DNA of 49,590 bases from MGBC163016 sp910588905 (GTDB lineage: Bacteria; Actinomycetota; Coriobacteriia; Coriobacteriales; Eggerthellaceae): assembly GCA_948616985.1 (NCBI GenBank), contig CAPGDO010000015.1, positions 1-49,590 of the forward strand, read 5' to 3'. This document shows positions 24,065-32,919 of this stretch, piece after piece. The translations under genes and the position numbers were made by a program. Positions within the stretch are counted from its first letter, which is position 1; every line of letters starts with the position of its first letter. The notes below the pieces were generated by a model. It did not search any database and was not told the DNA's origin. It worked only from the letters and a program-made list of their open reading frames with translations.

Positions 24065-26638
24065 GTGAAGAGCATCCTGCGGGTGTTCAAGCGCGATCTG
24101 GCGCGCTTGCTCAGAGCCCCCGCTGCATTGGTGGTGGTGCTCGCCCTGACCATCCTTCCCTCGGTCTATACCTGGTACAACGTCTTGGGTTTCTGGGATC
24201 CCTATGAGAATACGGGCAACCTCAAGGTCTGTGTGGTGAACCTGGACCATGGGGGCTCCTCTGAGATGACCGGCAAGCTGGACGTGGGCGAGCAGATCGT
24301 GGGGGAGCTGCGCAAGAACAAGCAGCTGGATTGGGACTTCACCTCCTACGATGAGGCCATGGATGCCCTCCAGACCGGCAGGGCCTATGCAGCCTTCGTC
24401 ATCCCTGCAGATTTCACTCAGCAGCTGTTGACGCTGACCACGGGCAACTTCCAGCAGCCAGAGATAACCTACCTCGTGAACGAGAAGGCCGGTCCGGTGG
24501 CGCCGAAGATCACCGATGCCGGGGCCAGTGCGCTGGATGAGACGGTCAATTCCGCCTTCGTGACCACTGTGAGCGATGCCGTGGTCCAGGCGGTAGACGG
24601 AGCCCTGGACCAGTCTGAGGCCGATGCGGCCACCGTGCGCTCTCAGGCCATGAGCAAGCTGGGAGCAGCCAAGGAGTCATTGGCCGAGGCTCGCAGCACG
24701 TTGGGCGAAGCGGCTGACGCCTGCGTTGGTGCCCAGGGCCGAGCCGCAGGCGTCCAAGATCAGCTGGCTTCCGCAAAAGACCAGGCTGACGAGGCGGCGG
24801 CTGCCCTTGAGGATATCTCTGGCTTGGTGGCCAGCCTCCAGGAGCAGCTGACCGATCTGATGGCCCAGGCCACTCCGGCCATCAACGCTGCGCTGACCGA
24901 GGTGAGCGCAGCTTCTGCCCGGGCGAACGCGGCAGTGGGAGGACTGGCTTCTGACATAGCCGCTGCCCAGGGGAGCGCCGATGCCACCCTTGCCCAGGCG
25001 CAGGGAGCCTTGGAGCAGAGCCAGCGCTTGGCAACCTATCTGGAGGGCGTGGTGGGTGCCCTGCCCGACACGGATCCGGCTAAAGCACCGTTGACCAGCG
25101 CCCTTGCCACCCTCAAGGCCCACAACGCAGATCTTGAGCAGACGGTGGCAGCCTTGACCACCCTGAGCGCTTCGGTGGGGCAGGCCTCTGCCGCCCTTGA
25201 GGAGGCCTCCTCCGCCTTCGATCAGGCGGTGCAGCATTCCGTCGCTTCCGGTCAGACGCTTTGGAGCTCTATCACCTCTACGCTCCTGCCTCAGGCTTTG
25301 GATGCGCTCACCCAGGCCTCCACCGCAGCCTCGTCGCTCTCGGCAGCCGTGTTGGGAACGAAGTCTGTGGCCGACCAAGCGGCTATCGTCTTCGCTTCCT
25401 TGGACGGCACGCTGGCGGATGCAGCCGAGGCTCTTCGCCAGACGGATGGGTTGCTCAGCGGCGCGGAAGGGGAGCTGGATTCCCTCTATGCTGATGTGGC
25501 GGCCCTGGATGGTTCTGCGAGCCTCACCAACCTGCTGGGTGTGGATGGGCTGGATGCCCAGTCCATCGCTGCATTCATGGGGGCGCCCACTGAAGTGGTG
25601 ACCGAAGAGCTCTATCCCCTGAACGCTTACGGTTCGGCCATGGCGCCGCTGTTCATGAACCTGACGTTCTGGATAGGGGCGTTCATGCTCATGGTCATCA
25701 TGCGCCAAGAAGTGGATGCCGAAGGCATACCGGGACTCACCGTCACCCAAGCCTACCTGGGCCGCTTCCTCCTGTTCGCCGTGATAGCGGCCATCCAGGC
25801 CCTCATCTGCTGCGCGGGCGTGCTGCTCATCGGCGTTCAGGCGGCAAGCCCCGTTGCGCTCTGTGTTGCCGCCGTGGTGGCGTCCTGGGCGTACCTCTCC
25901 ATCATCTATGCGCTGTCGGTCACGCTGCAGCACATAGGCAAGGGCATCTGCATCGTGCTGGTGTTCGCCCAGATCCCAGGCGCTACCGGGCTCTATCCCA
26001 TTGAGATGACCTCCGGCTTCTTCCAGGCCATCTATCCCTTCTTCCCCTTCACCTACGGCATCGGGGCCATGCGCGAGGCCATCTGCGGGTTCTATGGCGC
26101 TCAGTACGCCACGGACCTGGCGGTGCTGGGGTTGTTCTTCGCATTGTTCATGGCGCTGGGCGTGGGGGTGCGCCCCTATCTGGCGAATGTGAACCGAATG
26201 GTAGCGAATCAGGTCCGCAAAGCAGGGCTCTTCAACGGTGAGCGCGTGCAGGTGCCTCCGCGCCCCTATCGGACCGCTCAGATATTGAGGGCGTTGGCGG
26301 ATAAGGATGAATACCGCGAAGCCATCACGAGCCGCTATGACCGCCTCTCCCGCCTGTATCCGAAGCTCATCCGCGGGGCCGTCATCTGCGGCATCGGGGT
26401 GCCCATCCTCATCTCCGTCGTATTCGCCTTCACGCCAGCCGAGAAGGTATGGGTGCTCACCTTCTGGCTGGTATGGTTGGTGGTCATCACGTTGTTCCTC
26501 GTGGTGGTGGAGAGCCTGCGCTATAGCATCGGGCGCCAGATGAAGCTGGATTCCCTGAGTCCCCAGAGCCTGTTCGACCTCATCAAAGACCGTAAAGCTG
26601 CTTCCGCCGTGACGGAGGAGGGCAACGCCGATGCGTGA
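24065..26638 (+). CDS. YhgE/Pip domain protein 1 (857 aa)
   Basis: A large membrane protein of the YhgE/Pip (phage infection protein) family, related in its C-terminal part to ABC-2-type permeases. TM1 (VLALTILPSVYTWYNVLGFW) is followed by the signature WDPYENTGNLKVCVVNLDHGG, then an extracytoplasmic Ala/Gln-rich coiled-coil region of about 330 residues and about five TMs from residue 535. Unusually, it continues past the normal end with a basic cytoplasmic loop and two more TMs (about residues 775-820). The start is a GTG behind AAGGGGG. It overlaps the second YhgE gene by 8 nt, so the pair is coupled. Family members are cell-surface proteins of unclear transport role. Confidence 0.85.
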   Translation: MKSILRVFKRDLARLLRAPAALVVVLALTILPSVYTWYNVLGFWDPYENTGNLKVCVVNLDHGGSSEMTGKLDVGEQIVGELRKNKQLDWDFTSYDEAMDALQTGRAYAAFVIPADFTQQLLTLTTGNFQQPEITYLVNEKAGPVAPKITDAGASALDETVNSAFVTTVSDAVVQAVDGALDQSEADAATVRSQAMSKLGAAKESLAEARSTLGEAADACVGAQGRAAGVQDQLASAKDQADEAAAALEDISGLVASLQEQLTDLMAQATPAINAALTEVSAASARANAAVGGLASDIAAAQGSADATLAQAQGALEQSQRLATYLEGVVGALPDTDPAKAPLTSALATLKAHNADLEQTVAALTTLSASVGQASAALEEASSAFDQAVQHSVASGQTLWSSITSTLLPQALDALTQASTAASSLSAAVLGTKSVADQAAIVFASLDGTLADAAEALRQTDGLLSGAEGELDSLYADVAALDGSASLTNLLGVDGLDAQSIAAFMGAPTEVVTEELYPLNAYGSAMAPLFMNLTFWIGAFMLMVIMRQEVDAEGIPGLTVTQAYLGRFLLFAVIAAIQALICCAGVLLIGVQAASPVALCVAAVVASWAYLSIIYALSVTLQHIGKGICIVLVFAQIPGATGLYPIEMTSGFFQAIYPFFPFTYGIGAMREAICGFYGAQYATDLAVLGLFFALFMALGVGVRPYLANVNRMVANQVRKAGLFNGERVQVPPRPYRTAQILRALADKDEYREAITSRYDRLSRLYPKLIRGAVICGIGVPILISVVFAFTPAEKVWVLTFWLVWLVVITLFLVVVESLRYSIGRQMKLDSLSPQSLFDLIKDRKAASAVTEEGNADA

Positions 26639-28814
26639 TATGTGGCTCATCTTCTCCGACGAGTTGCGAAGGCTCTTCGCGAACGTGGTGTCCGTGGTCA
26701 TCGCCCTGGGGCTGGTGGCTATGCCTTCCATCTTCGCTTGGTACAACATCATCGCCTGCTGGGATGTGTTCGACCACACGGGCAACCTGGCCGTGGCGGT
26801 GGCCAATACCGATGAGGGCTATCAGTCGGATCTGATCCCCTTGCGAGTGAACGTGGGGGAGCAGGTGGTCAGCGCGCTGCGGGCCAATGACCAGATCGAC
26901 TGGCTGTTCACGGACGAAGAGGATGCGGTGGATGGTGCGCGGTCAGGGCGCTACTATGCGGCCGTGGTCATTCCGAAGGAGTTCAGCCGGGATATGCTGA
27001 CCTTCTTCGCCGACGATGCGCGCCAGGCCAGCATCGTCTACTACAGCAACGAGAAGAAGAGCGCCATCGCGCCGAAGATCACCGATAGGGGTGCTGATAC
27101 GGTCTCCTATGAGGTGAATCAGGTGTTCGCGCAAACGTTGTCCGAGGTGGCTATCTCCTTGGGGGAGGCGTTGGCCCGGTATGCCGACGATGTGGATGTA
27201 TCCGGGCAGGTGGCTCGTCTGGCTGACCATGTCACCCAGACGGCAGCCAGCCTGCGCCGCACGGCAGAGGTGCTGGAGCTCTATGGCAGCCTGGGGCAGG
27301 AAGCGAATGCGCTCATCGGCTCTACGATGTCTTTGGCTGAGGCGTCCGAGGAGCAGGTGGGTGCGCTGAAAGAGGCGGCTTCAACAGGGACAGGTGCTCT
27401 GACGCCGTTGGCTCAGAGCCTGCGAGATACGGTGCAGCAGCTCGGTGAGGCTTTTGACGCTGGCGCCGCTGATATGGATGCGGTCAGCAAAGCAGCAGAT
27501 GAGCTGTTCGACAGCGCTAGCGTAGCCACGGGGGATGCAGCGGCTGCACTGCGGACCGAAGCCGACGGGTTGACCACGCGTATCAGTGCCTATCGGGGGT
27601 TGGCAAAGCAGCTGGAGGCGCTCCTCCCTCAGGTGGATGCAGCTTATCAACCTGCTGTGGAAGAGGCGGTGCGCTTGCTCAAGATGCAGGCGGATCTCCT
27701 GGAACAAAGCCAGGAGAGCCTGCGCCAGGCGGCCGCTAAGCTCGAGGCGGGCGATGCGGATCTGGGGGCGGAGCGGGATCAGGTAAAGGCCTTGGTGAGC
27801 CGGGCCCAAGCTGACTTCCAGGCGGCAAAGGATGCTTTCCAGCAGATGCGTCCCGGGTTGGAGCAGATAGCCGATGGATCGGCCGCCCTTGCCCAGAGCG
27901 TGCAAGCCTCCCTGGGCAAGTTGGGGAGCGTGAGCGGGAATCTGTCGGCTGCCGCCAACGCTGCCACTGATGCCCTGAGCGGGGGCGCTGCCAAGACCAC
28001 CGAGGTGGCCTCAGGGCTGCGCCAGTCAGCCGATGCCATCGACAGCTTGGCGACAGACATCCGCCAAGCTCTGATGGATGAGGATACCGAACAGCTGCGG
28101 GCTATCCTCACCTCTGATGTCTCCGCCTTCGCCAGCGCTTTGGCCGCTCCGGTGCATGTAGAGCGCCAGGCTGTCTACCCGGCCGAGAACTTCGGCTCGC
28201 AGATGGCCCCGCTCTATTCCACCCTAGCTCTCTTCATAGGGTCGCTCTTGATCCTCGTGGTCCTCAAGCCGCGGCCCTGCAGAGCAACCCTCAAGCGCGT
28301 GCCGGACGCGCGGCCGCGCCAGGTGTTCCTGGGTCACTTCGGTATCATGGCTGTGCTGTCGCTGGCCCAAACCACCTTGGCTGCGTTGGGGAATATGCTG
28401 TTCTTGCAGGTGCAAGTGGCCCATCCCTGGCTATACCTGCTCATCTTCTGGCTGGCGGGGCTCGTGTTCACCTTCATCATCTATGCACTGGTGGTCGCAT
28501 TCGCCAACTTGGGGAAGGCCATTGCGGTGCTGATGCTCATCATCCAGGTGACGGGTTGCGGTGGTTCATTCCCGCTGCAGATCCTTCCCGCCTTCGTGCA
28601 GGCGGTGAGCCCGTTCTTGCCCGCAACCTATGTGGTCAACGCCATGCGCGAAGCCATGATGGGCACCTACGGCAGCGTGTATTGGGAGCAGGTGGGGTGG
28701 CTGTTGGTGTTCCTCATCCCGGCGGCGCTGCTGGGTCTGGCGCTGCGCAAGCCGCTGGAGCGGTTCATGAGTTGGTATGTGGCTCAGGTGGATAAGTCAG
28801 AGCTGATGGCCTGA
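26631..28814 (+). CDS. YhgE/Pip domain protein 2 (727 aa)
   Basis: A second YhgE/Pip protein with the same plan as its neighbour: TM1 (GLVAMPSIFAWYNIIACWDV), HTGNLAVAVANTDEGY, a long coiled-coil extracytoplasmic stretch (about residues 180-500) and five or six C-terminal TMs ending near residue 715. It lacks the extra C-terminal TM pair of the first protein. The start ATG lies inside the last codons of the upstream gene, with GGAGG about 9 nt before it. The paired arrangement suggests a heteromeric surface complex (inference). The coding end is 3 bp from the convergent corA end. Confidence 0.85.
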   Translation: MRDMWLIFSDELRRLFANVVSVVIALGLVAMPSIFAWYNIIACWDVFDHTGNLAVAVANTDEGYQSDLIPLRVNVGEQVVSALRANDQIDWLFTDEEDAVDGARSGRYYAAVVIPKEFSRDMLTFFADDARQASIVYYSNEKKSAIAPKITDRGADTVSYEVNQVFAQTLSEVAISLGEALARYADDVDVSGQVARLADHVTQTAASLRRTAEVLELYGSLGQEANALIGSTMSLAEASEEQVGALKEAASTGTGALTPLAQSLRDTVQQLGEAFDAGAADMDAVSKAADELFDSASVATGDAAAALRTEADGLTTRISAYRGLAKQLEALLPQVDAAYQPAVEEAVRLLKMQADLLEQSQESLRQAAAKLEAGDADLGAERDQVKALVSRAQADFQAAKDAFQQMRPGLEQIADGSAALAQSVQASLGKLGSVSGNLSAAANAATDALSGGAAKTTEVASGLRQSADAIDSLATDIRQALMDEDTEQLRAILTSDVSAFASALAAPVHVERQAVYPAENFGSQMAPLYSTLALFIGSLLILVVLKPRPCRATLKRVPDARPRQVFLGHFGIMAVLSLAQTTLAALGNMLFLQVQVAHPWLYLLIFWLAGLVFTFIIYALVVAFANLGKAIAVLMLIIQVTGCGGSFPLQILPAFVQAVSPFLPATYVVNAMREAMMGTYGSVYWEQVGWLLVFLIPAALLGLALRKPLERFMSWYVAQVDKSELMA

Positions 28815-28817
28815 GGC

Positions 28818-29774
28818 TCACATCCAGCGCTTCCACCGGAAGAAGGCCAAGAGCGCTCCGGTGCATACCAGGGATAGCACCACCAGCACCAGCCACGTGA
28901 AATGCCAATCCGTACCGGGGATGACGCTCAGGTTCATCCCGAACCAGCCGGTCACCAGCGTCAGGGGAGCGAACAGCACCGTCACGATGGTGAACACCTG
29001 CATGATGGAGTTCTGCTTCAGGTCTATCTGGGTCTGCTCCAGTTCATGGAGCTGGAGGCTGTATTCCTTGAGCGTCTCAGAACGGGTGGCAAGCCGGTCT
29101 GCCAGGCTCTCGATATGGTCGAATGACCGGGCTTCACTGGCTCTCATCAGGCCATTCTCGTTGTCTGACAGGATGCTGGCCATGGTGGCTATCTCTTGGT
29201 AGTAAACAGCGAGGCTCATGGATTTGCGCCGGTACTTCATGATCTCAGAGGAGGGAACGTTGCGGTTCGAATCCAGCATGTACTCCTCGATATCCTCCAT
29301 CTTATCTTCGAAGTGCCCAAGGAATGCCAGGTCGTCCACCAAGAGCTCCTTGAAGAACACGTAGAGGCAGTGGGCCGTGGTGGTCTGAGAGAGGACCCCT
29401 ATGCTCACCACGTGCTCCAACACCTCTTGGGCCGTGCCCCCTTCGTCTACGAAGATGAGCTGGTGGCGGTCCATGTAGAAGGCGAACAGGGAAGGGGCGA
29501 TAGTGAGCTGGTCCTTGCTGGGCACGGCCAGGGAGCCCACGATGTAATCAGGGTAGATATCCACGTAGTTGCTGTCAGAGGCGGCTAATTGCTCCAGGGA
29601 CTCGTGGGCGTCAGGATGCTCCAAACCCAGCCCCTCGAACTCCGTCTTGGAGAGGATGGCCACGACTGGTGAGGAAGTATGCTGGGCTTCATTCTCGTCC
29701 ACCTGGATGAGGCTTGACAGGTGCCGGTTCGAGAGCATCAGCCCCGCCGTCTCCAGTTCATAGCAGACGCCCAT
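28818..29774 (-). CDS. CorA-like magnesium/divalent metal channel
   Basis: A 318-residue member of the CorA/MIT family. A cytoplasmic domain rich in long helices (about residues 1-255) precedes TM1 (QVFTIVTVLFAPLTLVTGWF), the selectivity motif GMN at 279-281, a short loop and TM2 (WLVLVVLSLVCTGALLAFF), ending in a basic tail. CorA forms pentameric Mg2+ channels in the cytoplasmic membrane. The start at 29774 is supported by GAGGAGGG about 8 nt upstream; the frame is open for 363 bp more, but that stretch reads as non-coding. The gene is convergent with the YhgE pair. The 202-bp divergent gap to the cyclophilin gene holds small hairpins with AAGGAGC/GCTCCTT arms but no recognised Mg riboswitch. 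Confidence 0.88.
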   Translation of the reverse strand: MGVCYELETAGLMLSNRHLSSLIQVDENEAQHTSSPVVAILSKTEFEGLGLEHPDAHESLEQLAASDSNYVDIYPDYIVGSLAVPSKDQLTIAPSLFAFYMDRHQLIFVDEGGTAQEVLEHVVSIGVLSQTTTAHCLYVFFKELLVDDLAFLGHFEDKMEDIEEYMLDSNRNVPSSEIMKYRRKSMSLAVYYQEIATMASILSDNENGLMRASEARSFDHIESLADRLATRSETLKEYSLQLHELEQTQIDLKQNSIMQVFTIVTVLFAPLTLVTGWFGMNLSVIPGTDWHFTWLVLVVLSLVCTGALLAFFRWKRWM

Positions 29775-29976
29775 GCAACGTTCCCTCCTCTGGTGCTCCC
29801 CTCCGATCAAGGAGCGGTCAAGCTCCTTCGCATCAAGGAGCATAGGGGCTTTTTGACGATTTGCTGAGTTCGCCAGGAAACCGAAACCGAACGGAAGCCG
29901 GGAGGCTACACTATCGAAGAACAACCGGTGTTGTATCCTGTGGGGCAATACCACTACGGAAAGGAAATGGAAGACC

Positions 29977-30666
29977 ATGCAAAGAAGCGCGAATCTCTCT
30001 GGTATGAAACTGGCTGCTCTGGTGATGGCCGTGTTGGTAGCGGCAGCCCTGGGGCTGGCAGGCTGTTCGAGCAACTCCTCTACCGCGGGTAGCTCGTCCT
30101 CTTCCAGCGAAGCCAAGGCCGCCGAGGGCATCGGCACCCATCATGCGGTCATCGAAGTGGAAGGCTATGCTCCGGTGACGGTGGAGCTGGATGGGGATGC
30201 GGCGCCTACCTCGGTCCAGAACTTCATGGATCTGGCTCAAGACGGCTACTATGACGGTAAAACCTTCTACCGCATCGTGGACGATTTCTGCCTCCAGGGG
30301 GGCACTGAGGGGAATAGCGCCTCAGGCAACGACCCTGACCTCACTCCCATCAAGGGTGAATTCTCCTCCAACGGGGTGGACAACCCTCTGGCGGATGCAT
30401 TCGACCGGGGCGTGGTGGCCATGGCGCGCACGTCCTACCCTGATTCGGCCACCAGCACCTTCTTCGTCACCCTGGGTGATGCAGCCCAGGTGGGCGCAAG
30501 CCTGGATGGGCAGTACGCTGCTTTCGGCACCATAGACGAAGAGGGCATGAAGATCATCGATCAGATCGTGACAGACCATCTGGCCAATGTGGATGAGCCG
30601 AACATGGGAGCCATCACCGTGGAGGCGAATCAGCCGGTCATCCGGTCCATCACCATCACAGACTAA
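29977..30666 (+). CDS. Lipoprotein cyclophilin-type peptidyl-prolyl isomerase
   Basis: A 229-residue exported protein. The N-terminus is a lipoprotein signal with lipobox LAGC (lipidated Cys30), then a Ser-rich linker, then a cyclophilin domain (HHAVIEVEGYAPVTVEL, FMDLAQDGYYDGKTFYRIVD, FCLQGG, FFVTLGD, YAAFGTIDEEGMKIID). It would catalyse proline cis/trans isomerisation of proteins on the outer face of the membrane. The catalytic Arg is in FYRIVD; the usual FxFQGGD reads FCLQGGTEG. The start ATG is preceded by GGAAATGGAAGACC. It lies 29 bp before larE on the same strand, probably by chance of operon growth. Confidence 0.92.
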   Translation: MQRSANLSGMKLAALVMAVLVAAALGLAGCSSNSSTAGSSSSSSEAKAAEGIGTHHAVIEVEGYAPVTVELDGDAAPTSVQNFMDLAQDGYYDGKTFYRIVDDFCLQGGTEGNSASGNDPDLTPIKGEFSSNGVDNPLADAFDRGVVAMARTSYPDSATSTFFVTLGDAAQVGASLDGQYAAFGTIDEEGMKIIDQIVTDHLANVDEPNMGAITVEANQPVIRSITITD

Positions 30667-30695
30667 CGCTCGCTTCTCTCTGACGACGAAAGGCC

Positions 30696-31517
30696 ATGAC
30701 AGAACGAGAAGCCAAGGAGGAACGCCTGGCCCGCACGCTCACGGAGATGGGTTCGGTGGCCGTGGCCTTCTCCGGGGGCGTTGACTCCACGTTCCTGTTG
30801 GCTTTCGCTTGGGGATTGCCGGGGGTTGAGGCCCAGGCGATCACGGTGGCATCCTCCCTCATAGGAGAGGAGGATGCCGCTTTCGCCCGCGCATTCTGCG
30901 AAGGGTGGGGCATCTCCCAGCACGTGCTGGCGGTGGATCCCCTCGGGTCTCCCGCGGTCCAAAGCAATGGCGAAGACCGCTGCTATCACTGCAAGCGGCT
31001 CATCATGGGTGAGGCCGCTGCACGGGCGGAGGCGCTGGGTGCCATCCTCTGCGATGGGAGCAACGTCTCAGATGCAGAGGACTATCGCCCGGGAGAGCGG
31101 GCGCTGCGGGAGCTGGGCATCCGCAGCCCCCTGGCTGAGGCGGGCTTCACGAAGCCGGATATCCGCGCTGCGGCCCAGGCGTTGGGGCTGCCGAACGCCC
31201 AGACGCCTGCTGCTGCCTGTCTCGCCAGCCGCATTCCCTACGGTACGCCGCTGGATGCTGGGCTCTTGCACCGGATAGATCAAGCCGAAGCGCTCTTGCG
31301 TGCGGAAGGGTTCGCCCAGGCACGCGTGCGCGCCCATGGGGACCTGGCCCGCATCGAGGTGCCCCGGGAGGGTATCCTGCACCTGATGCAGGATCCGATT
31401 CGTTCCCGGGTGAGCGCGAAGCTGCATGAGCTGGGCTTCGCCTATGTCACCGTTGACGTAGAGGGGTACCGGCAAGGCAGCTTGAATGAGGTCATCAAGG
31501 AGGGGCTCCATGGTTGA
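30696..31517 (+). CDS. larE: LarE: ATP-dependent sacrificial sulfur transferase
   Basis: A 273-residue PP-loop protein of the lactate racemase cofactor pathway. The adenylation motif is SGGVDS (residues 26-31), and the sulfur-donor Cys is expected at Cys175 in AACLASRIPYG, the position used as the sacrificial Cys in LarE. A second Cys pair, RCYHCK (96/99), is also present. LarE inserts sulfur into the LarB product to make the pyridinium-3,5-bisthiocarboxylate that holds nickel. The start ATG is 29 bp after the cyclophilin stop. The gene overlaps larB by 8 nt. The racemase itself (larA) is not in the window. Confidence 0.92.
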   Translation: MTEREAKEERLARTLTEMGSVAVAFSGGVDSTFLLAFAWGLPGVEAQAITVASSLIGEEDAAFARAFCEGWGISQHVLAVDPLGSPAVQSNGEDRCYHCKRLIMGEAAARAEALGAILCDGSNVSDAEDYRPGERALRELGIRSPLAEAGFTKPDIRAAAQALGLPNAQTPAAACLASRIPYGTPLDAGLLHRIDQAEALLRAEGFAQARVRAHGDLARIEVPREGILHLMQDPIRSRVSAKLHELGFAYVTVDVEGYRQGSLNEVIKEGLHG

Positions 31518-32259
31518 AGACGTCCGCACGCTCCTGGAAGGGGTAGCGGCTGGCAGCATCCCTGTAGATGAGGCCGAGCGCATCCTGCGCAGAAAGCCCT
31601 TCGAAGACCTCGGGTTCGCTACGGTGGACCTCCACCGTCATCTGCTCCAGGGAGCCACAGAGGTGATCTATGGTGCAGGGAAGACGGCGGATCAGATAGC
31701 GGCCATCGTGGGCGCCCTGCAGGATAACGGCCAGCAACACGTGCTCATCACGCGTTTGGCACCGGAGAAGGCTCAGTTCCTTGAGGAGGCGGGGGTGGAT
31801 CTCAGCTATGAGCTCATCCCTCAAGTGGGCATCGTGGGCGGTATGCCTCAGCCCCTCACGGAGGGGTATGTGCTGGTGGCCAGCGCAGGCACGTCCGATA
31901 TGCCTGTGGCCGAAGAGGCCGCTCTCACCGCTCAGATGCTCGGATGCAAGGTGGTCCGTGCCTTCGATGTGGGCGTGGCGGGATTGCACCGAACGCTGGC
32001 TCGGATGGACGATATCCTGGGGGCTTCGGCTATCGTGGCCGTAGCAGGCATGGAGGGGGCATTGGCAAGCGTCCTGGGTGGCTTGGCCAACTGCCCGGTC
32101 ATCGCCGTACCTACCAGCGTGGGCTACGGCGCTTCCTTCGGCGGCGTGGCGGCCCTGCTCTCCATGTTGAATTCCTGTGCCTCCGGGGTTTCGGTGGTCA
32201 ACATAGATAACGGTTTCGGGGCGGCCTACACGGCTGCCATGATCTGTCGAAGAGGGTGA
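31510..32259 (+). CDS. larB: LarB: nicotinate-dinucleotide carboxylase
   Basis: A 249-residue protein matching LarB (PurE-like C-terminal domain). It starts MVEDVRTLLEGVAAGSI, has the family stretches DLHRHLLQGATEVIYGAGKT and ASAGTSDMPVAEEAALTAQM, and ends in a PurE-like GGLANCPVIAVPTSVGYGAS and a VVNIDNGFGAAYTA core. LarB carboxylates the pyridinium ring of nicotinic acid adenine dinucleotide and releases AMP, the first step of nickel-pincer cofactor synthesis. The start ATG at 31510 is inside the larE end, with AAGGAGG 5 nt upstream. The short larC-like gene follows 5 bp after the stop. Confidence 0.93.
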   Translation: MVEDVRTLLEGVAAGSIPVDEAERILRRKPFEDLGFATVDLHRHLLQGATEVIYGAGKTADQIAAIVGALQDNGQQHVLITRLAPEKAQFLEEAGVDLSYELIPQVGIVGGMPQPLTEGYVLVASAGTSDMPVAEEAALTAQMLGCKVVRAFDVGVAGLHRTLARMDDILGASAIVAVAGMEGALASVLGGLANCPVIAVPTSVGYGASFGGVAALLSMLNSCASGVSVVNIDNGFGAAYTAAMICRRG

Positions 32260-32264
32260 GGCTC

Positions 32265-32891
32265 ATGACCACGCTCCTATTGGATTGCACTCATGGTTCA
32301 ACCAAAGACGGTTTCGCGAAGGCGTGCGAAGGGTTGGTGGGCCATAGGGTCTTTCAGCCAGCGGACCTGGGTGCCGCCCATCAGCACCAAGGTTCCGGAG
32401 AGGGTCACCATCACCATCATCATAGCCTGCAGGAGGTCCAAGAGGCCATCTGTGCTTCTGGCGTGACTCCTCGTGCCCAGCGCTACGCTCAAGGGGTCTA
32501 CGACCTGTTGGCTCGGGCAGAGGCGAAGGCCCACGGAGTGAGCGTGGATAAGGTGCACTTCCATGAGGTGGGCTCTGCCGAAGCGGTGGGATTCGTGCTG
32601 CGAGCCTGCGCGGCCATGGATGTCCTCGGGCCGCAGCGCGTATTGGCAACGCCGGTATGCACGGGCTTCGGTCACGTAGACTGCGCCCATGGCCGTCTGC
32701 CCATCCCTGCACCGGCTACGGCGAACGTTCTTGAAGGGGTCCCTGTCTTCGCAGGCCCCGAAGAGGGAGAGCTGACTACGCCCACGGGGGCTGCGCTCGT
32801 TGTGTATTTCGCAGAGGAGTTCATGGACGAAGCGGCGGCAAAAGCCCAAGCTGATGTTACGATGCTCTGCAACCCTGGTAAAGTGTCCTGA
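32265..32891 (+). CDS. Short LarC-like nickel insertion protein (core domain only)
   Basis: A 208-residue protein clearly related to the middle of LarC: the His-rich stretch GHHHHHHS, EAKAHGVSVDKVHFHEVGSA, CAHGRLPIPAPATANVLEGV and EGELTTPTGAALV. Full LarC is about 400 residues. Here the N-terminal DCFxGISGDM motif reads DCTHGSTKDGF, the first subdomain is about 50 residues shorter, and nothing after TPTGAA corresponds to the C-terminal LarC2 half: the frame ends 28 bp before the aldolase gene, and no other frame supplies it. It is either a minimal variant or a decayed gene. LarC normally uses CTP to load nickel into the cofactor. The start ATG has GAGG 6 nt upstream. Confidence 0.78.
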   Translation: MTTLLLDCTHGSTKDGFAKACEGLVGHRVFQPADLGAAHQHQGSGEGHHHHHHSLQEVQEAICASGVTPRAQRYAQGVYDLLARAEAKAHGVSVDKVHFHEVGSAEAVGFVLRACAAMDVLGPQRVLATPVCTGFGHVDCAHGRLPIPAPATANVLEGVPVFAGPEEGELTTPTGAALVVYFAEEFMDEAAAKAQADVTMLCNPGKVS

Positions 32892-32919
32892 AGCAGATCT
32901 TGGAAGGTCAGGAGTGCCC

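Noticed and set aside
29775..29976. Magnesium (M-box) riboswitch upstream of corA
   Set aside because: Only short AAGGAGC/GCTCCTT hairpins are present; the conserved M-box core and length are not found.
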